Below, in pieces: positions 9,401 through 17,352 of a stretch of 41,171 nucleotides of DNA. Under the pieces are notes generated by a model. It was not told where the DNA came from. It did not search any database and worked only from the letters and a program-made list of their open reading frames with translations. Every line of letters begins with the position of its first letter. Position 1 is the stretch's first letter. The position numbers and the translations under genes were made by a program. Source of the DNA: Methanomassiliicoccales archaeon (lineage in GTDB: Archaea; Thermoplasmatota; Thermoplasmata; Methanomassiliicoccales; UBA472); assembly GCA_028682915.1 (NCBI GenBank), contig JAJRAN010000092.1:1-41171 (forward strand), read 5' to 3'.

Positions 9401-10539
9401 GCGCTCTCCTCGGCGTCCTCCTCCCGGAACTGGATGTGGGTGTCGTAGGGGATGTGGACGTTGGCCATGGTGGTGACCATCTCGGTGTTCACGCACTGGC
9501 ATATCTCGGACAGGGAGGGCATGATGCACTGGTAATCGGCGACGAGCAGGTCCACGGCGCCGGTGGCCAATGCCAGCTCCTGCGAGGCGAAGTTGGCGGC
9601 CATGCTGACGCCCTTGCGCATCAATGCCTCGTTCCCGGTGCAGCATATGCCCACGATGTTGATTCCCGAGGCGCCTGCCTGCCTGGCATCGTCCTCCATC
9701 TTCTTGGCGACGTCCACCACCACCTCCGACAGCACCGGGTTGTGCCCGTGGATGGCGATGTTGACCGCCTCGGCCTTCAAGGTGCCGAGGTTGGCCTGGG
9801 TGCGCACCAGGCGCGGGGTCCCGAACAATATGTCCGAGAGGTCGGTGGACAGCTGCATGCCGTCGTAGTCGGCGACGGCGCAGGCCACGCCCCCGAAGAT
9901 GAGGGGTATGGGGTCAGCGTCGCATCCGAGCGAGGTCCGGTGCATGACATCCGCCACCGCGTGGTCGATGTTATTCGGCAGCAGGCCGAAGGATGCCAGC
10001 ATCTCCTTGCGCTTGGGAGTTATGGTCGATGTGGTGAATCGTAGAGGGACGTTGGAGAATCGGGCGAAGTCCTCGAGGGCCTCGTTGACCACCGCCCTGG
10101 CCAATTCCTCCTTGGTACTGTTGGATGAATCGATCCCCAACCTGCGGGCGACCCGCTTCAGCTTATCCAGGTCCTTAATGGAATAGGTCCCCGCCTTGCC
10201 TTCCAGGACCTTGACCAGGGTCTCGGCGATGTGCCGCCCGTGGCCGGAATGGGCCGCGGCCCCGCCGGCGATGTGGCGGATCAGGTTCCTCGCCACGATG
10301 GTGTAGACCCTCGCCCCGCAGATGCCTTTGTCAGGCCCGTCGCGGAGAGGATTGATGCGGCAAGGCCCTTGCAGGCAATGGTCGCAGCAGACCCCGAGCT
10401 CGCCGAACGTGCATTGGGGCTGCATTTTCTCGTACCTGTCCCAGGCGGTCTCGATATGGTTCGCTGCGGCGATCTCGATGCCCTGCTTGGCGCCTGGGTC
10501 GCAGGTCTTGCCCTTCCTATGCGCCTTCTTGGAAGCCAT
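6463..10539 (-). CDS. Fused CO dehydrogenase-acetyl-CoA synthase (CooS/AcsA joined to AcsB)
   Basis: This is one 1358-residue polypeptide with two complete enzymes. Residues 1 to ~640 are a CooS/AcsA-type Ni-CODH. Cys43 and Cys51 fit the D-cluster, and Cys52, Cys55, Cys60 and Cys74 fit the B-cluster. C-cluster ligand motifs appear in order: HGHNPV, GICCTGNE, DYQCIMPS, GCNNQRS, GCSAGAF and MGSCVDN. From residue ~645 to the end is a bacterial-type acetyl-CoA synthase that keeps the N-terminal CODH-docking domain absent from archaeal CdhC. Its A-cluster cysteines are Cys1135, Cys1138, Cys1147 and Cys1157 with CGC at 1224-1226; the intervals equal those of Moorella AcsB (506, 509, 518, 528, 595-597). 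It would reduce CO2 to CO and join CO, methyl and CoA. No stop or frameshift separates the halves. First gene of the acs operon. Confidence 0.97.
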   Translation of the reverse strand: MASKKAHRKGKTCDPGAKQGIEIAAANHIETAWDRYEKMQPQCTFGELGVCCDHCLQGPCRINPLRDGPDKGICGARVYTIVARNLIRHIAGGAAAHSGHGRHIAETLVKVLEGKAGTYSIKDLDKLKRVARRLGIDSSNSTKEELARAVVNEALEDFARFSNVPLRFTTSTITPKRKEMLASFGLLPNNIDHAVADVMHRTSLGCDADPIPLIFGGVACAVADYDGMQLSTDLSDILFGTPRLVRTQANLGTLKAEAVNIAIHGHNPVLSEVVVDVAKKMEDDARQAGASGINIVGICCTGNEALMRKGVSMAANFASQELALATGAVDLLVADYQCIMPSLSEICQCVNTEMVTTMANVHIPYDTHIQFREEDAEESARTIIRMAIEAFKRRDPAKVSIPDVRSEVIAGFSLEQVEELLSKLAPEDPWMHLVHALKAGRVRGIALMAGCNNQRSEQDYDHLAIAQELLRNDVLVLATGCSAGAFAKNGFLSSAATELYAGPGLKAFLEELSQANDVDLPPIWHMGSCVDNTRAMNLATELANHFGVDVNSIPFAVSAPEANHEKAVSIGTWAVAFGLPVHVGTINYIYGSDLVTEVLTNTTQDVFGGRFFFEPVPELAARKLLNEIERRRWKLKLENHYQAEKGAPLKARQLYSKAIDGAIIATGFADQLLSVAIERYGYDQKVEFPETGYSLPAVLAWQGKEVRRLTDMPGVLGQARSLIREEATYDNALAAGEAVMVAAEVIEALKYIPTERPYEGTDYCGFIPDKVLRELGVAFVDDTIPGCAVLVGSASDPQALLKVVRDCQSKGMLIIASFDTVRQLQDQGVKVGLDVMLYPVGEFTQVIHALNFAIRAALTFGNVQKGDRERLQKYLQRRPKVFVLQLGPIDSIKAAAEFAVLLNGSPTITDQEVEPIPERFISQPDYGKMVQTAIELRGIQVRLAHVDIPVAYGPAFEGETVRRPDTYVEVGGAAKTLAFELLRMLPEDQVEDGRITIIGKDVDQMPEGARTPLVILVDVYGKKMQEDFETVLERRIHQFVNFAEGAWHTGQRNTIWVRLSKSSVRAGLRFKHFGDILVTKIKAEFSNIVSRVQVTIITDEAKATELLPMAQEKYRQRDQRLAGLTDEAVETMFTCSLCQSFAPDHICIITPERLGLCGAINWLDAKAAKEIAPTGPNQPVPKGEVIDATKGQWEGVNRAVRELTRGKLERFNAYTMMEDPMTSCGCFEVIVAMTADAQAVILVNREYPGMTPVGMKFSTLAGSIGGGKQTPGFIGVGRKYILSKKFISADGGFLRIAWMPKDLKTQMQDALKRRAEELGEPDFVDKIADETVTETAEGLVEWMAKVDHPALRMPPLLQ

Positions 10540-10613
10540 CCTATGCTCGACCTCTGGGATTGATGGGGCACGGCTTCAAGCCCGTGCATCATCGGCTTTC
10601 GAAATGGATGCGG

Positions 10614-10621
10614 TTATAAAA
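10614..10621 (+). promoter_or_regulatory. TATA-like box upstream of the DUF1028 gene
   Basis: TTATAAAA lies 56 bases before the ATG at 10677 and predicts transcription start near 10645. It is in the 137-base gap between this gene and the divergent CODH-ACS operon; no equally clear TATA box is seen for the minus strand. Confidence 0.4.
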
Positions 10622-10676
10622 TGGTTGGCCTGGAGTCAGGGTATGCCCTCCCCCCGAACGGAATGGATTTAATCCC

Positions 10677-11624
10677 ATGAGGTCAATCCTCGCTAATGTG
10701 GCGCCGCCGAGCCGCTCACGTCCAGTCCATACCTATTCCATAGTCGCCAGGGACCCCTCGACCGGGGAGATGGGCGTGGCGGTGCAGTCCCATTGGTTCT
10801 CGGTGGGGACCGTGGTCACGTGGGGCGAGGCGGGGGTCGGGGTGGTGGCCACGCAGGCCTTCTCCAACCCTTCCTTCGGGCCCAAGGGGCTGCAGCTCAT
10901 GAGGGACGGGGACGGAGCGGAGAAGGCCCTCAGATCGCTGCTCAAGCAAGACCAGGGAAGGGACCTGCGCCAGGTGGCCCTTCTGGACGGCAAGGGGGGC
11001 GTGGCCGCCCACACCGGGAAGAGATGCATCCCCTGCGCCGGGCATCTGGTGGCCGCCGATTCCTCCGTGCAGGCGAACATGATGCTCAACGAGCAGGTGT
11101 GGCCGGAGATGGCCAAGCGCTTCCACCTATGGAAGGGGTCCCTGGCCGAACGCCTGCTGGCGGCCCTGGAGGCGGGCGAGGAGGCGGGCGGGGACATCCG
11201 AGGCAAGCAATCGGCGGCGCTTCTCGTGGTAAGGGGCCAGAGCACAGGACGCCCCTGGGAGGACCGGACGGTGGACCTGCGGGTGGACGACTCCAGGGAG
11301 CCCCTCGAGGAGCTGAAGCGCCTGCTCAAGGTGCATCGCGCCTACCAGCACATGAACATGGGGGACGAGGCCATGGAGAGGGACGACATGCCTTTGGCCA
11401 TGAAGCACTATTCGACGGCCGAGAAGCTGTTCCCCCGCAACCTAGAGATGAGGTTCTGGCACGCGGTGACGCTGGCCAACAACGGCAGGCTCGAGGAGGC
11501 TCTGCCCCTCTTCCAGAAGGTATTCGCCCATGATCCAGACTGGAGGGAGCTCTCGGTCAGGCTGGCCCGGATAGGGATGCTGAAGGTCGATGAAGTGGGT
11601 CTGAAGAGGATAACCAGAGGTTAG
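10677..11624 (+). CDS. DUF1028 family Ntn-hydrolase-like protein with C-terminal TPR region
   Basis: This 315-residue protein begins with the DUF1028 signature (HTYSIVARDPSTGEMGVAVQ) and continues with the family segments GVVATQAFSNPSFGPKGL and ADSSVQANMM. DUF1028 proteins have an N-terminal-nucleophile hydrolase fold and no settled substrate. Residues ~225-300 form helical repeats resembling two TPR units (YQHMNMGDEAMERDDMPLAM and the NNGRLEEALPLFQKVF helix), probably for protein contact. The natural start may be the ATG at 10677, which adds ~17 residues before the conserved HTYSI. It is divergent from the CODH-ACS operon and 78 bases before a permease gene. No link to carbon fixation is evident. 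Confidence 0.82.
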   Translation: MRSILANVAPPSRSRPVHTYSIVARDPSTGEMGVAVQSHWFSVGTVVTWGEAGVGVVATQAFSNPSFGPKGLQLMRDGDGAEKALRSLLKQDQGRDLRQVALLDGKGGVAAHTGKRCIPCAGHLVAADSSVQANMMLNEQVWPEMAKRFHLWKGSLAERLLAALEAGEEAGGDIRGKQSAALLVVRGQSTGRPWEDRTVDLRVDDSREPLEELKRLLKVHRAYQHMNMGDEAMERDDMPLAMKHYSTAEKLFPRNLEMRFWHAVTLANNGRLEEALPLFQKVFAHDPDWRELSVRLARIGMLKVDEVGLKRITRG

Positions 11625-11701
11625 AGCATCCTCCTCTTTCGGCTTGGGCCCCGATCTGACCGAGCAATGTTCATAAAGTCACGGCTCCAAAACGCTCACT
11701 C

Positions 11702-12937
11702 ATGGAGCTTCGCCGCGCTCTAACGCTCTTCGACGCCTTCGCCATTGGCCTCGGCGCGATCATCGGAGCCGGGATATTCGTGGTCACGGGCGTGGCGGCC
11801 AACATGGCGGGCCCCGCGCTCCTCCTGTCCTTGGTGATAGGGGCGGTCGTCTCCGCCTTCACCGCGATGAGCTTCGCCGAGCTGGCCATGAGGATCCCCA
11901 AAGAGGGGGGAGGATACGAGTTCGCTCACCAGCTAGTCTCCCCGTTCGGAGGGTTCGTGTCCGGATGGATGTGGCTCATGTCGAACGTCCTGAGCGGGAC
12001 TGCGGTGGCCATCGGGTTCGCCAGCTACCTAGCAGTCTTCATCCCTTTGCCCGTGAACATCGTGGCCGCGGCCGCCTGCCTCGGGGTGATGGCGGTCAAC
12101 CTCTGGGGGGTAAAGGAATCCACCACCATCAACGACCTGTTGGTGGTCTTCAAGGTCGGGGTGCTGATGGTCTTCGTGGCCATTGGGGTCATGTTGGTCC
12201 ACCCTGAGAACTTCGTCCCCTTCGCCCCCAACGGGTACTGGGGGGTCATGCAGGGGGCGGCGATCATCTTCTTCGCCTACTCCGGGTTCGGGAGGATCGC
12301 CATGGTCAGCGAGGAGGTCATCGACCCGAAGAGGACGGTGCCGAAGGCCATCTTCCTGGCTTTAGCCACCTCTACCATCATCTACATGCTGGTCGCCGGC
12401 GTCTCCGTCGGCATGATCGGCTATCAGGGCCTGGCAGGGTCCGCATCGCCCCTGTCGACGGCGGCGTCACTCGAAAGCCCCCTCCTATCAAAGTTCGTTG
12501 GCATCGCGGCCATAGCAGCGACGTTGAGCGTGCTCCTCACCACCCTCCTAGGGATGTCGAGGCTGTCCTTCGCCATGTCCCGGAACGGAGACCTGCCCAA
12601 AGCCCTCACGAAGCTGCATCCCAGGACCAGGACCCCGGTGGTTGCCATCGTCCTTTTCGGCGGCCTCATGGCCATTTTCTGCTTATTCTCCAACATCCTG
12701 TTCGCTGCGGCGCTCTCGAACTTCGGCTCCCTACTGTACTACGCCTTGGTCAACGCGTCCGCAATCAAGATGCCACGTCCCTCCTACCCCCGCGTCATCC
12801 CGGTCCTAGGTCTGGTGAGCTGCCTGGCCCTAATGCTCTTTCTGGGGCTGGACGCCTGGCTCTTCGGGGCGCTCGGCCTGGTCGTCGTGGTGGTCCTATT
12901 CATAAGCCGGAATCGATGGATCTCACCCGCAAAATGA
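11702..12937 (+). CDS. APC-family amino acid permease
   Basis: This 411-residue integral membrane protein has about 12 hydrophobic segments. The first helix has the APC-type unwound substrate site (FAIGLGAIIGAGIFVVTG), followed by the conserved ELAMRIPKEGGGYEF loop between helices 2 and 3. It would import or exchange an amino acid or polyamine across the cell membrane; the substrate cannot be read from sequence. A TATA-like ATAAAG about 30 bases before the ATG suggests its own promoter. It converges with the biotin carrier gene, whose stop is 9 bases away. Confidence 0.88.
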   Translation: MELRRALTLFDAFAIGLGAIIGAGIFVVTGVAANMAGPALLLSLVIGAVVSAFTAMSFAELAMRIPKEGGGYEFAHQLVSPFGGFVSGWMWLMSNVLSGTAVAIGFASYLAVFIPLPVNIVAAAACLGVMAVNLWGVKESTTINDLLVVFKVGVLMVFVAIGVMLVHPENFVPFAPNGYWGVMQGAAIIFFAYSGFGRIAMVSEEVIDPKRTVPKAIFLALATSTIIYMLVAGVSVGMIGYQGLAGSASPLSTAASLESPLLSKFVGIAAIAATLSVLLTTLLGMSRLSFAMSRNGDLPKALTKLHPRTRTPVVAIVLFGGLMAIFCLFSNILFAAALSNFGSLLYYALVNASAIKMPRPSYPRVIPVLGLVSCLALMLFLGLDAWLFGALGLVVVVVLFISRNRWISPAK

Positions 12938-12945
12938 TGGAGAGC

Positions 12946-13503
12946 TCATTCGATGACCAACAAGACCTTCCCGCCGTCCACGGTCTCGCCTGGCTTGGCC
13001 TTTATCTCCTTCACGGTACCGGCCACGCCCGCTAGTATCTCGTTCTCCATCTTCATGGCCTCGAGGATGGCCACGAGGGTGTTCGGCTCGACCTTTTCGC
13101 CCACCTTGACCTTGACGGAGATGAGCTTCCCTGGCATGGGGGCGGATATGTTGCCCGCCTCCTCCTTTCCCGAGGAGCTGGTCTCTTCCTCCTCGGAGTA
13201 GGACTCGCCCTTCTCCAGCTCGATGATGGGCTCTACCCTGGCCTTGACGGTGCGCCCACCCATGCCGAGCTCCGCCCCCTCCTCCAATGAGCCATCGAGG
13301 CTGATGGCCAGGAACTCCCCGTTGATGAGGAAGCCGCCCTCCTTGGGGACGCATTTGTAGGTGGACTCGCCCACGGTGACGCGGTAGTCGCCGCCGTTCT
13401 TCTCCACCATGACCTCGTGCTCCTGCCCGTTGAGGTGGACCTTGATCTTCAAAGGATCCAGCCCCCCCCGTTCACCGATTCGCGGCGGGCCGCCATCTTC
13501 CAC
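12946..13503 (-). CDS. Biotin carboxyl carrier protein (1.3S-type subunit)
   Basis: The C-terminal ~70 residues are a biotinyl domain with the attachment lysine in EAMKMENEI and the flanking ISAPMPGKLISVKV strand. Residues ~100-118 are an acidic, Ser-rich linker, and the N-terminal part (IKVHLNGQEHEVMVE) resembles carriers of decarboxylase and transcarboxylase systems. The start is uncertain: GTG at 13503 follows a GAGG and gives 185 residues but overlaps the previous gene by 55 bases. A TTG at 13452 would overlap the upstream stop by a few bases and start at the first conserved residues, which I consider at least as likely. The carrier moves a carboxyl group between the two carboxyltransferases encoded just upstream. 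Confidence 0.88.
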   Translation of the reverse strand: MEDGGPPRIGERGGLDPLKIKVHLNGQEHEVMVEKNGGDYRVTVGESTYKCVPKEGGFLINGEFLAISLDGSLEEGAELGMGGRTVKARVEPIIELEKGESYSEEEETSSSGKEEAGNISAPMPGKLISVKVKVGEKVEPNTLVAILEAMKMENEILAGVAGTVKEIKAKPGETVDGGKVLLVIE

Positions 13504-14939
13504 ATGTCGACCTCGCCGCCCTGAGCGCTCTTCTTGGCCTTGCTACGCTTCTCCGCCTGAGCCACGAAGAGGGCGGCTATGGCGGCGATCTCCCGGGCGT
13601 TCGTGCCCTTCTCCATCATCTCCCTCTCCTTGAAGAAGTCGATGGCGACCTGCGGGAAGAGCGCGTAGGAGAGCACGTCCTCCTCTCCCCTGGCATACTG
13701 CTTGACCTCGGCCGCGAGCCTCTCGAACTCGGGCGGGAGCAGGTCCGCTGGCCTCACCGTGATGGGCTTCTCGTCGCCGATGATCTTCTTCCTTATCTCG
13801 GCGGAGATGGGGGCCGGGGTCTTGCCGTACATGCCCCGAACCAGGTTCTTGGTCTCGTTGGTACAGGACTTGTACCTCTGGCCCGTGATGACGTTTAGGG
13901 TGGCTTGGGTGCCCACTATCTGCGAGGTGGGCGTCACCAGTGGCACGTAGCCAAGGTCGGCGCGCACCCTCGGCACCTCCTCCAGCACGTCGTGGATCTT
14001 GTGCTCCTGCTTCGCCTCCTTGAGCTGGGTGGCGAAGTTGGACATCATTCCACCGGGTATCTGGAATATGAGCACGTCCGTGTCGATGGCGGTGGTCTTG
14101 GACTCGAAGTCGTGGTACTTCTTTCGCACCTCGTTGAAGTACTCTGAGATCTCCGCCAGCTTCTTGAGGTCCAGGCCGGTGTCGTATTCCGTCCCGCGCA
14201 GCATGGCCACCAGGGATTCCGTCGGCGGCTGCGAGGTCCCCATGGAAAGCGCCGAGATGGCCGTGTCCACGATGTCCACGCCGGCCTCTATGGCCTTCAG
14301 GTACGACGTGAGCGCCATCCCCGAGGTCATGTGCGAGTGCAGGTGGATGGGCACGGAGGTCTCCTCCTTGAGCCCCTTGACCAGGTCGTAGGCGTCGTGC
14401 GGCGAGATCAGGCCGGCCATGTCCTTGATGCAGATGGTGTTGGCCCCCATCTCCTCCAGCTTGCTGCCCAGCTTGACGAAGCCCTCGATGGTGTGCACCG
14501 GGCTGATGGTGTAGGAAATGGAGGCCTCGAGCGCCGCCCCGAGCCGCTTGACCGTCCTCATGGCCATCTCCATGTTTCGGGTGTCGTTGAGCGCATCGAA
14601 GACGCGGAACACGTCGATCCCTCGGGCGTGCGCCCTCTCGATGAACTTTATCAACACATCATCGGAATAGTGCCGGTATCCGACGATGTTCTGCCCTCGG
14701 AGCAGCATCTGCAAATGCGTGTTGGGCATTACCTTGCGCAGCTTGGAGATGCGCTCCCACGGGTCCTCCTTGAGGAAGCGCAGGCAGGTGTCGAAGGTCG
14801 CCCCGCCCCACATCTCCACGCTCCAGTAGCCTATCTCGTCGATGAGCGGGGCGATGGGCAGCATGTCCTCGGTGCGCATGCGGGTGGCCAGGAGGGACTG
14901 GTGAGCGTCCCTGAGCATGGTGTCGGTTACCTTGACCAT
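13449..14939 (-). CDS. Pyruvate/oxaloacetate carboxyltransferase subunit (PycB/OadA/5S type)
   Basis: This 496-residue protein has the HMGL-like TIM barrel of biotin-dependent carboxyltransferases. Hallmarks are the N-terminal DTMLRDAHQSLLATRM, GGATFDTCLRFL, the metal/lysine-site region CIKDMAGLI, and HLHSHMTSGMALTSYLKA. The C-terminal PYC_OADA domain follows, but the protein ends before any biotin domain, which is the separate downstream gene. It transfers carboxyl between carboxybiotin and pyruvate/oxaloacetate. It lies 9 bases behind the 12S-like gene. In pyruvate carboxylase it would need a biotin carboxylase partner, and none is present here; with the adjacent 12S-like subunit a transcarboxylase role is plausible. 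Confidence 0.92.
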   Translation of the reverse strand: MVKVTDTMLRDAHQSLLATRMRTEDMLPIAPLIDEIGYWSVEMWGGATFDTCLRFLKEDPWERISKLRKVMPNTHLQMLLRGQNIVGYRHYSDDVLIKFIERAHARGIDVFRVFDALNDTRNMEMAMRTVKRLGAALEASISYTISPVHTIEGFVKLGSKLEEMGANTICIKDMAGLISPHDAYDLVKGLKEETSVPIHLHSHMTSGMALTSYLKAIEAGVDIVDTAISALSMGTSQPPTESLVAMLRGTEYDTGLDLKKLAEISEYFNEVRKKYHDFESKTTAIDTDVLIFQIPGGMMSNFATQLKEAKQEHKIHDVLEEVPRVRADLGYVPLVTPTSQIVGTQATLNVITGQRYKSCTNETKNLVRGMYGKTPAPISAEIRKKIIGDEKPITVRPADLLPPEFERLAAEVKQYARGEEDVLSYALFPQVAIDFFKEREMMEKGTNAREIAAIAALFVAQAEKRSKAKKSAQGGEVDMWKMAARRESVNGGGWIL

Positions 14940-14948
14940 CTTCTCACC

Positions 14949-16514
14949 TCACAACGGCATGTTCCCATGCTTCTTGGCGGGCCTGGCCTCGCGCTTGCGT
15001 TCCAGCGTCCTCAGGGCATGGATGAGCTTGATCCTGGAGTCCTTGGGCTCGATCACGTCGTCCACGTAGCCTTTCTCGGCGGCGACGAAGGGATTGGCAT
15101 GCGATTTGTTGTACTCGGCGACCAGCTCCTCCCTCTTCGCCTGGGGGTCGTCGGCCATGATCAGCTCCTTCTTGTAGACGATGTCGATGGCCGTGCTGGG
15201 GGACATGACGGCGATCTCCGCCGTGGGCCAGGCCAGGGTGATGTCGGAGCGTATGTGCTTGGAGGCCATGACGCAATATGCTGGCCCTATGGCCTTCCTC
15301 ACGATCAGCGTGACCTTGGGGACGGTGGCCTCGCAGTAGGAGTACATCAGCTTGGAGGCGTTGCGCACGATGCCGCCCGCCTCCTCCTCCACGGAGGGCA
15401 GGTATCCAGGCACATCGACCAGCGTGATGATCGGAAGGTTGAAGGAGTCGCAGAAGCGCACGAACCGCGCCGCCTTGATGGAGGAGGCGTTGTCCAGGGT
15501 GCCAGCGAGCACCGAGGGGTGATTGGCCACCAACCCCACCGGCTGACCGTCCAGCCGGGCGAAGCCCACGATGACGTTCCTGGCGAACTCCTCCTGGACC
15601 TCCAGGAACTCGCCGTCGTCGAAGACCTTGCGTATGACCGAAATCATGTCCAAGGGCTTCATCGGGTCCTCGGGCACGATGCTGTTGAGCGTCTCCTCGA
15701 CCCGGTCCACTGAGTCCTTGGTCTGGGAGCGTGGCGGCGACTCCAAGTTGTTGGAGGGAAGGTAGGAGACCAGCCTCTTCAGGGTGCGTATGCTCTCCGC
15801 CTCGTCCTTGGAGGTGAAATGCGCGGCGCCGCTTTTCATCGAATGGACCGCGGCGCCGCCGAGCTCCTCATAGTCGACGTCCACGTTCTGCACCAACTTC
15901 ACCACATCCGGACCGACCATGAACATCTGGCTCGTTCCCTTGACCATGAAATTGAAATCGGCGAGGCCGGGCGAGAAGACCGCGGTTGCCGCGCAAGGTC
16001 CCATGACCATGGAGATCTGGGGCACGACCCCGGAGGCGATGGCGCTGCGGAAGAACATCTCCGAGTAACCGGCAAGGGCGTCCATGCCCTCCTGGACCCG
16101 GGCGCCCCCAGAGTCATAAATGCCGATGACCGGGCTGCCGTTCTTCACGGCCAGATCGACCACCTTGCATATCTTCATGGCGTGCATCTTGCCCACCGAG
16201 CCGGCGAAGACGGTGAAGTCCTGGGCGAAGAGGTAGACTTGCCGGCCTTCGATGGTGCCATGTCCCGTGACCACCCCGTCGCCAGGGATGTGGACGCGCT
16301 CCATGCCGAAGTCGTGGCACTGGTGGGTGAGGAAGGCGTCCAGCTCCACGAAGCTCCCTGGGTCGAGGATGGCCTCGATGCGCTCTCGGGCGGTCATCTT
16401 GCCTTGCTTGTGCTGCCTCTCGATCCGCTCGCTGCCGCCGCCGACCCGCGACTTGCGCTTCAGCTCCTTGAGCTCCTTTATGTCCTTGCGCTCCCCGTTC
16501 TTCTCGTCCGCCAT
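14949..16514 (-). CDS. Acyl-CoA carboxyltransferase (PccB/MmdA/12S type)
   Basis: This 521-residue protein has the crotonase-fold tandem domains of biotin-dependent acyl-CoA carboxyltransferases. The N half includes MTARERIEAILDPGSF, the first oxyanion region DSGGARVQEGMDAL and the ELGGAAVHS strand. The C half includes LVDVPGYLP with a second oxyanion region, and the family C-terminus KKHGNMPL. Members act on propionyl-/methylmalonyl-CoA as a carboxylase beta subunit, a decarboxylase alpha subunit or the transcarboxylase 12S subunit. The neighbours (5S-like subunit, biotin carrier, biotin ligase) argue for one biotin-dependent complex. A methylmalonyl-CoA substrate is likely but not proven from sequence. 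Confidence 0.92.
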   Translation of the reverse strand: MADEKNGERKDIKELKELKRKSRVGGGSERIERQHKQGKMTARERIEAILDPGSFVELDAFLTHQCHDFGMERVHIPGDGVVTGHGTIEGRQVYLFAQDFTVFAGSVGKMHAMKICKVVDLAVKNGSPVIGIYDSGGARVQEGMDALAGYSEMFFRSAIASGVVPQISMVMGPCAATAVFSPGLADFNFMVKGTSQMFMVGPDVVKLVQNVDVDYEELGGAAVHSMKSGAAHFTSKDEAESIRTLKRLVSYLPSNNLESPPRSQTKDSVDRVEETLNSIVPEDPMKPLDMISVIRKVFDDGEFLEVQEEFARNVIVGFARLDGQPVGLVANHPSVLAGTLDNASSIKAARFVRFCDSFNLPIITLVDVPGYLPSVEEEAGGIVRNASKLMYSYCEATVPKVTLIVRKAIGPAYCVMASKHIRSDITLAWPTAEIAVMSPSTAIDIVYKKELIMADDPQAKREELVAEYNKSHANPFVAAEKGYVDDVIEPKDSRIKLIHALRTLERKREARPAKKHGNMPL

Positions 16515-16559
16515 GGCCGCCTCTCACCACCGTTTTCGTTATGAATCTTCGAATTCGTA

Positions 16560-17333
16560 TTAATCCTTTCTTAATGTTATTCCATCCAGTTCTTCGCTAT
16601 TCGTTGTCCGGATGCTGGTTTCGTTGACCCAAGACAGTCTCAGCACCAACCCCTCGTCGCTCCTTATCACCAAAGCACCATCTGGCGCGAGGTATAAGGC
16701 CTTGCCCCTGAAGGTCTCCTTCCCCACCCTGGCCTCGATGCACCTCCCCAGGGTGCAGGAGCGGTGCACGTACTCGTCCTCGTTGAGGTCGCCCTCCTTC
16801 ACCTCCTTATAGAAGGATCTCAGCCTCAGCAGCAGGCTCTCCAGCAGTGCGTCCATGTCGGCCTCCCGCCCCAACAACGCTTTGAGCGAGGTGGCCTCTG
16901 GCTCCCTGATACCCTCTGGCATCGAGTTCACGTTCAATCCGATCCCAAGCACGATGAAGTCGAGGTACGCCCCCTTGCTCACGCCCTCCACCAGGATGCC
17001 GCCGACCTTCTTCCCCTGGACCATCAGGTCGTTGGGCCATTTGAGCTGGACGTCGATCCCGCACGCCTCCTCGATCGCCTGCGCCACGGGGACGCAGGAG
17101 AAGACCGTCATCTTCAGGAGGTCCGCGCTCCGCATCCTCGGTCGCAGCAATATGGACAGATAAAGGCCGCCTTCCGGGGAGGACCAGCCTCTCCCCATCC
17201 GGCCTTTGCCCGTGGTCTGGCTCTTCGCCAGGACTACGAGCCCCTCCTCCTCGCCCTCCCTGCCCAAGCTCTTGGCTAACTCGTTGGTGGACGTCACCTC
17301 CCCCAGCCTCAGGACCCGGCGACCGACGACCAT
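16560..17333 (-). CDS. birA: Biotin-protein ligase (BirA catalytic type)
   Basis: This 257-residue protein has the BPL fold without a DNA-binding domain. The ligase motif is a variant GKGRMGRGWSSPEGGLYLS at residues ~43-61, followed by LKWPNDLMVQGKKVGGILVE and the C-terminal domain with a beta-strand barrel. It activates biotin with ATP and attaches it to the carrier lysine. It is the first gene of the biotin module, 46 bases before the 12S-like gene, so enzyme and client are co-expressed. Absence of an N-terminal winged helix means it should not repress biotin synthesis genes as E. coli BirA does. Confidence 0.93.
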   Translation of the reverse strand: MVVGRRVLRLGEVTSTNELAKSLGREGEEEGLVVLAKSQTTGKGRMGRGWSSPEGGLYLSILLRPRMRSADLLKMTVFSCVPVAQAIEEACGIDVQLKWPNDLMVQGKKVGGILVEGVSKGAYLDFIVLGIGLNVNSMPEGIREPEATSLKALLGREADMDALLESLLLRLRSFYKEVKEGDLNEDEYVHRSCTLGRCIEARVGKETFRGKALYLAPDGALVIRSDEGLVLRLSWVNETSIRTTNSEELDGITLRKD

Positions 17334-17352
17334 TCTCGTATCACTTCCCGGA

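Noticed and set aside
7396-10044. An 882-codon open frame on the plus strand opposite the CODH-ACS gene
   Set aside because: It is the antisense shadow of a GC-rich gene: composition is dominated by Gly, His, Leu, Val and Arg, with no domain, and the opposite strand encodes all cluster ligands of CODH and ACS.
14331-15713. A 460-codon plus-strand frame opposite the carboxyltransferase genes
   Set aside because: Low-complexity Gly/His/Asp/Leu-rich translation with no motif; shadow of the 5S- and 12S-type genes.
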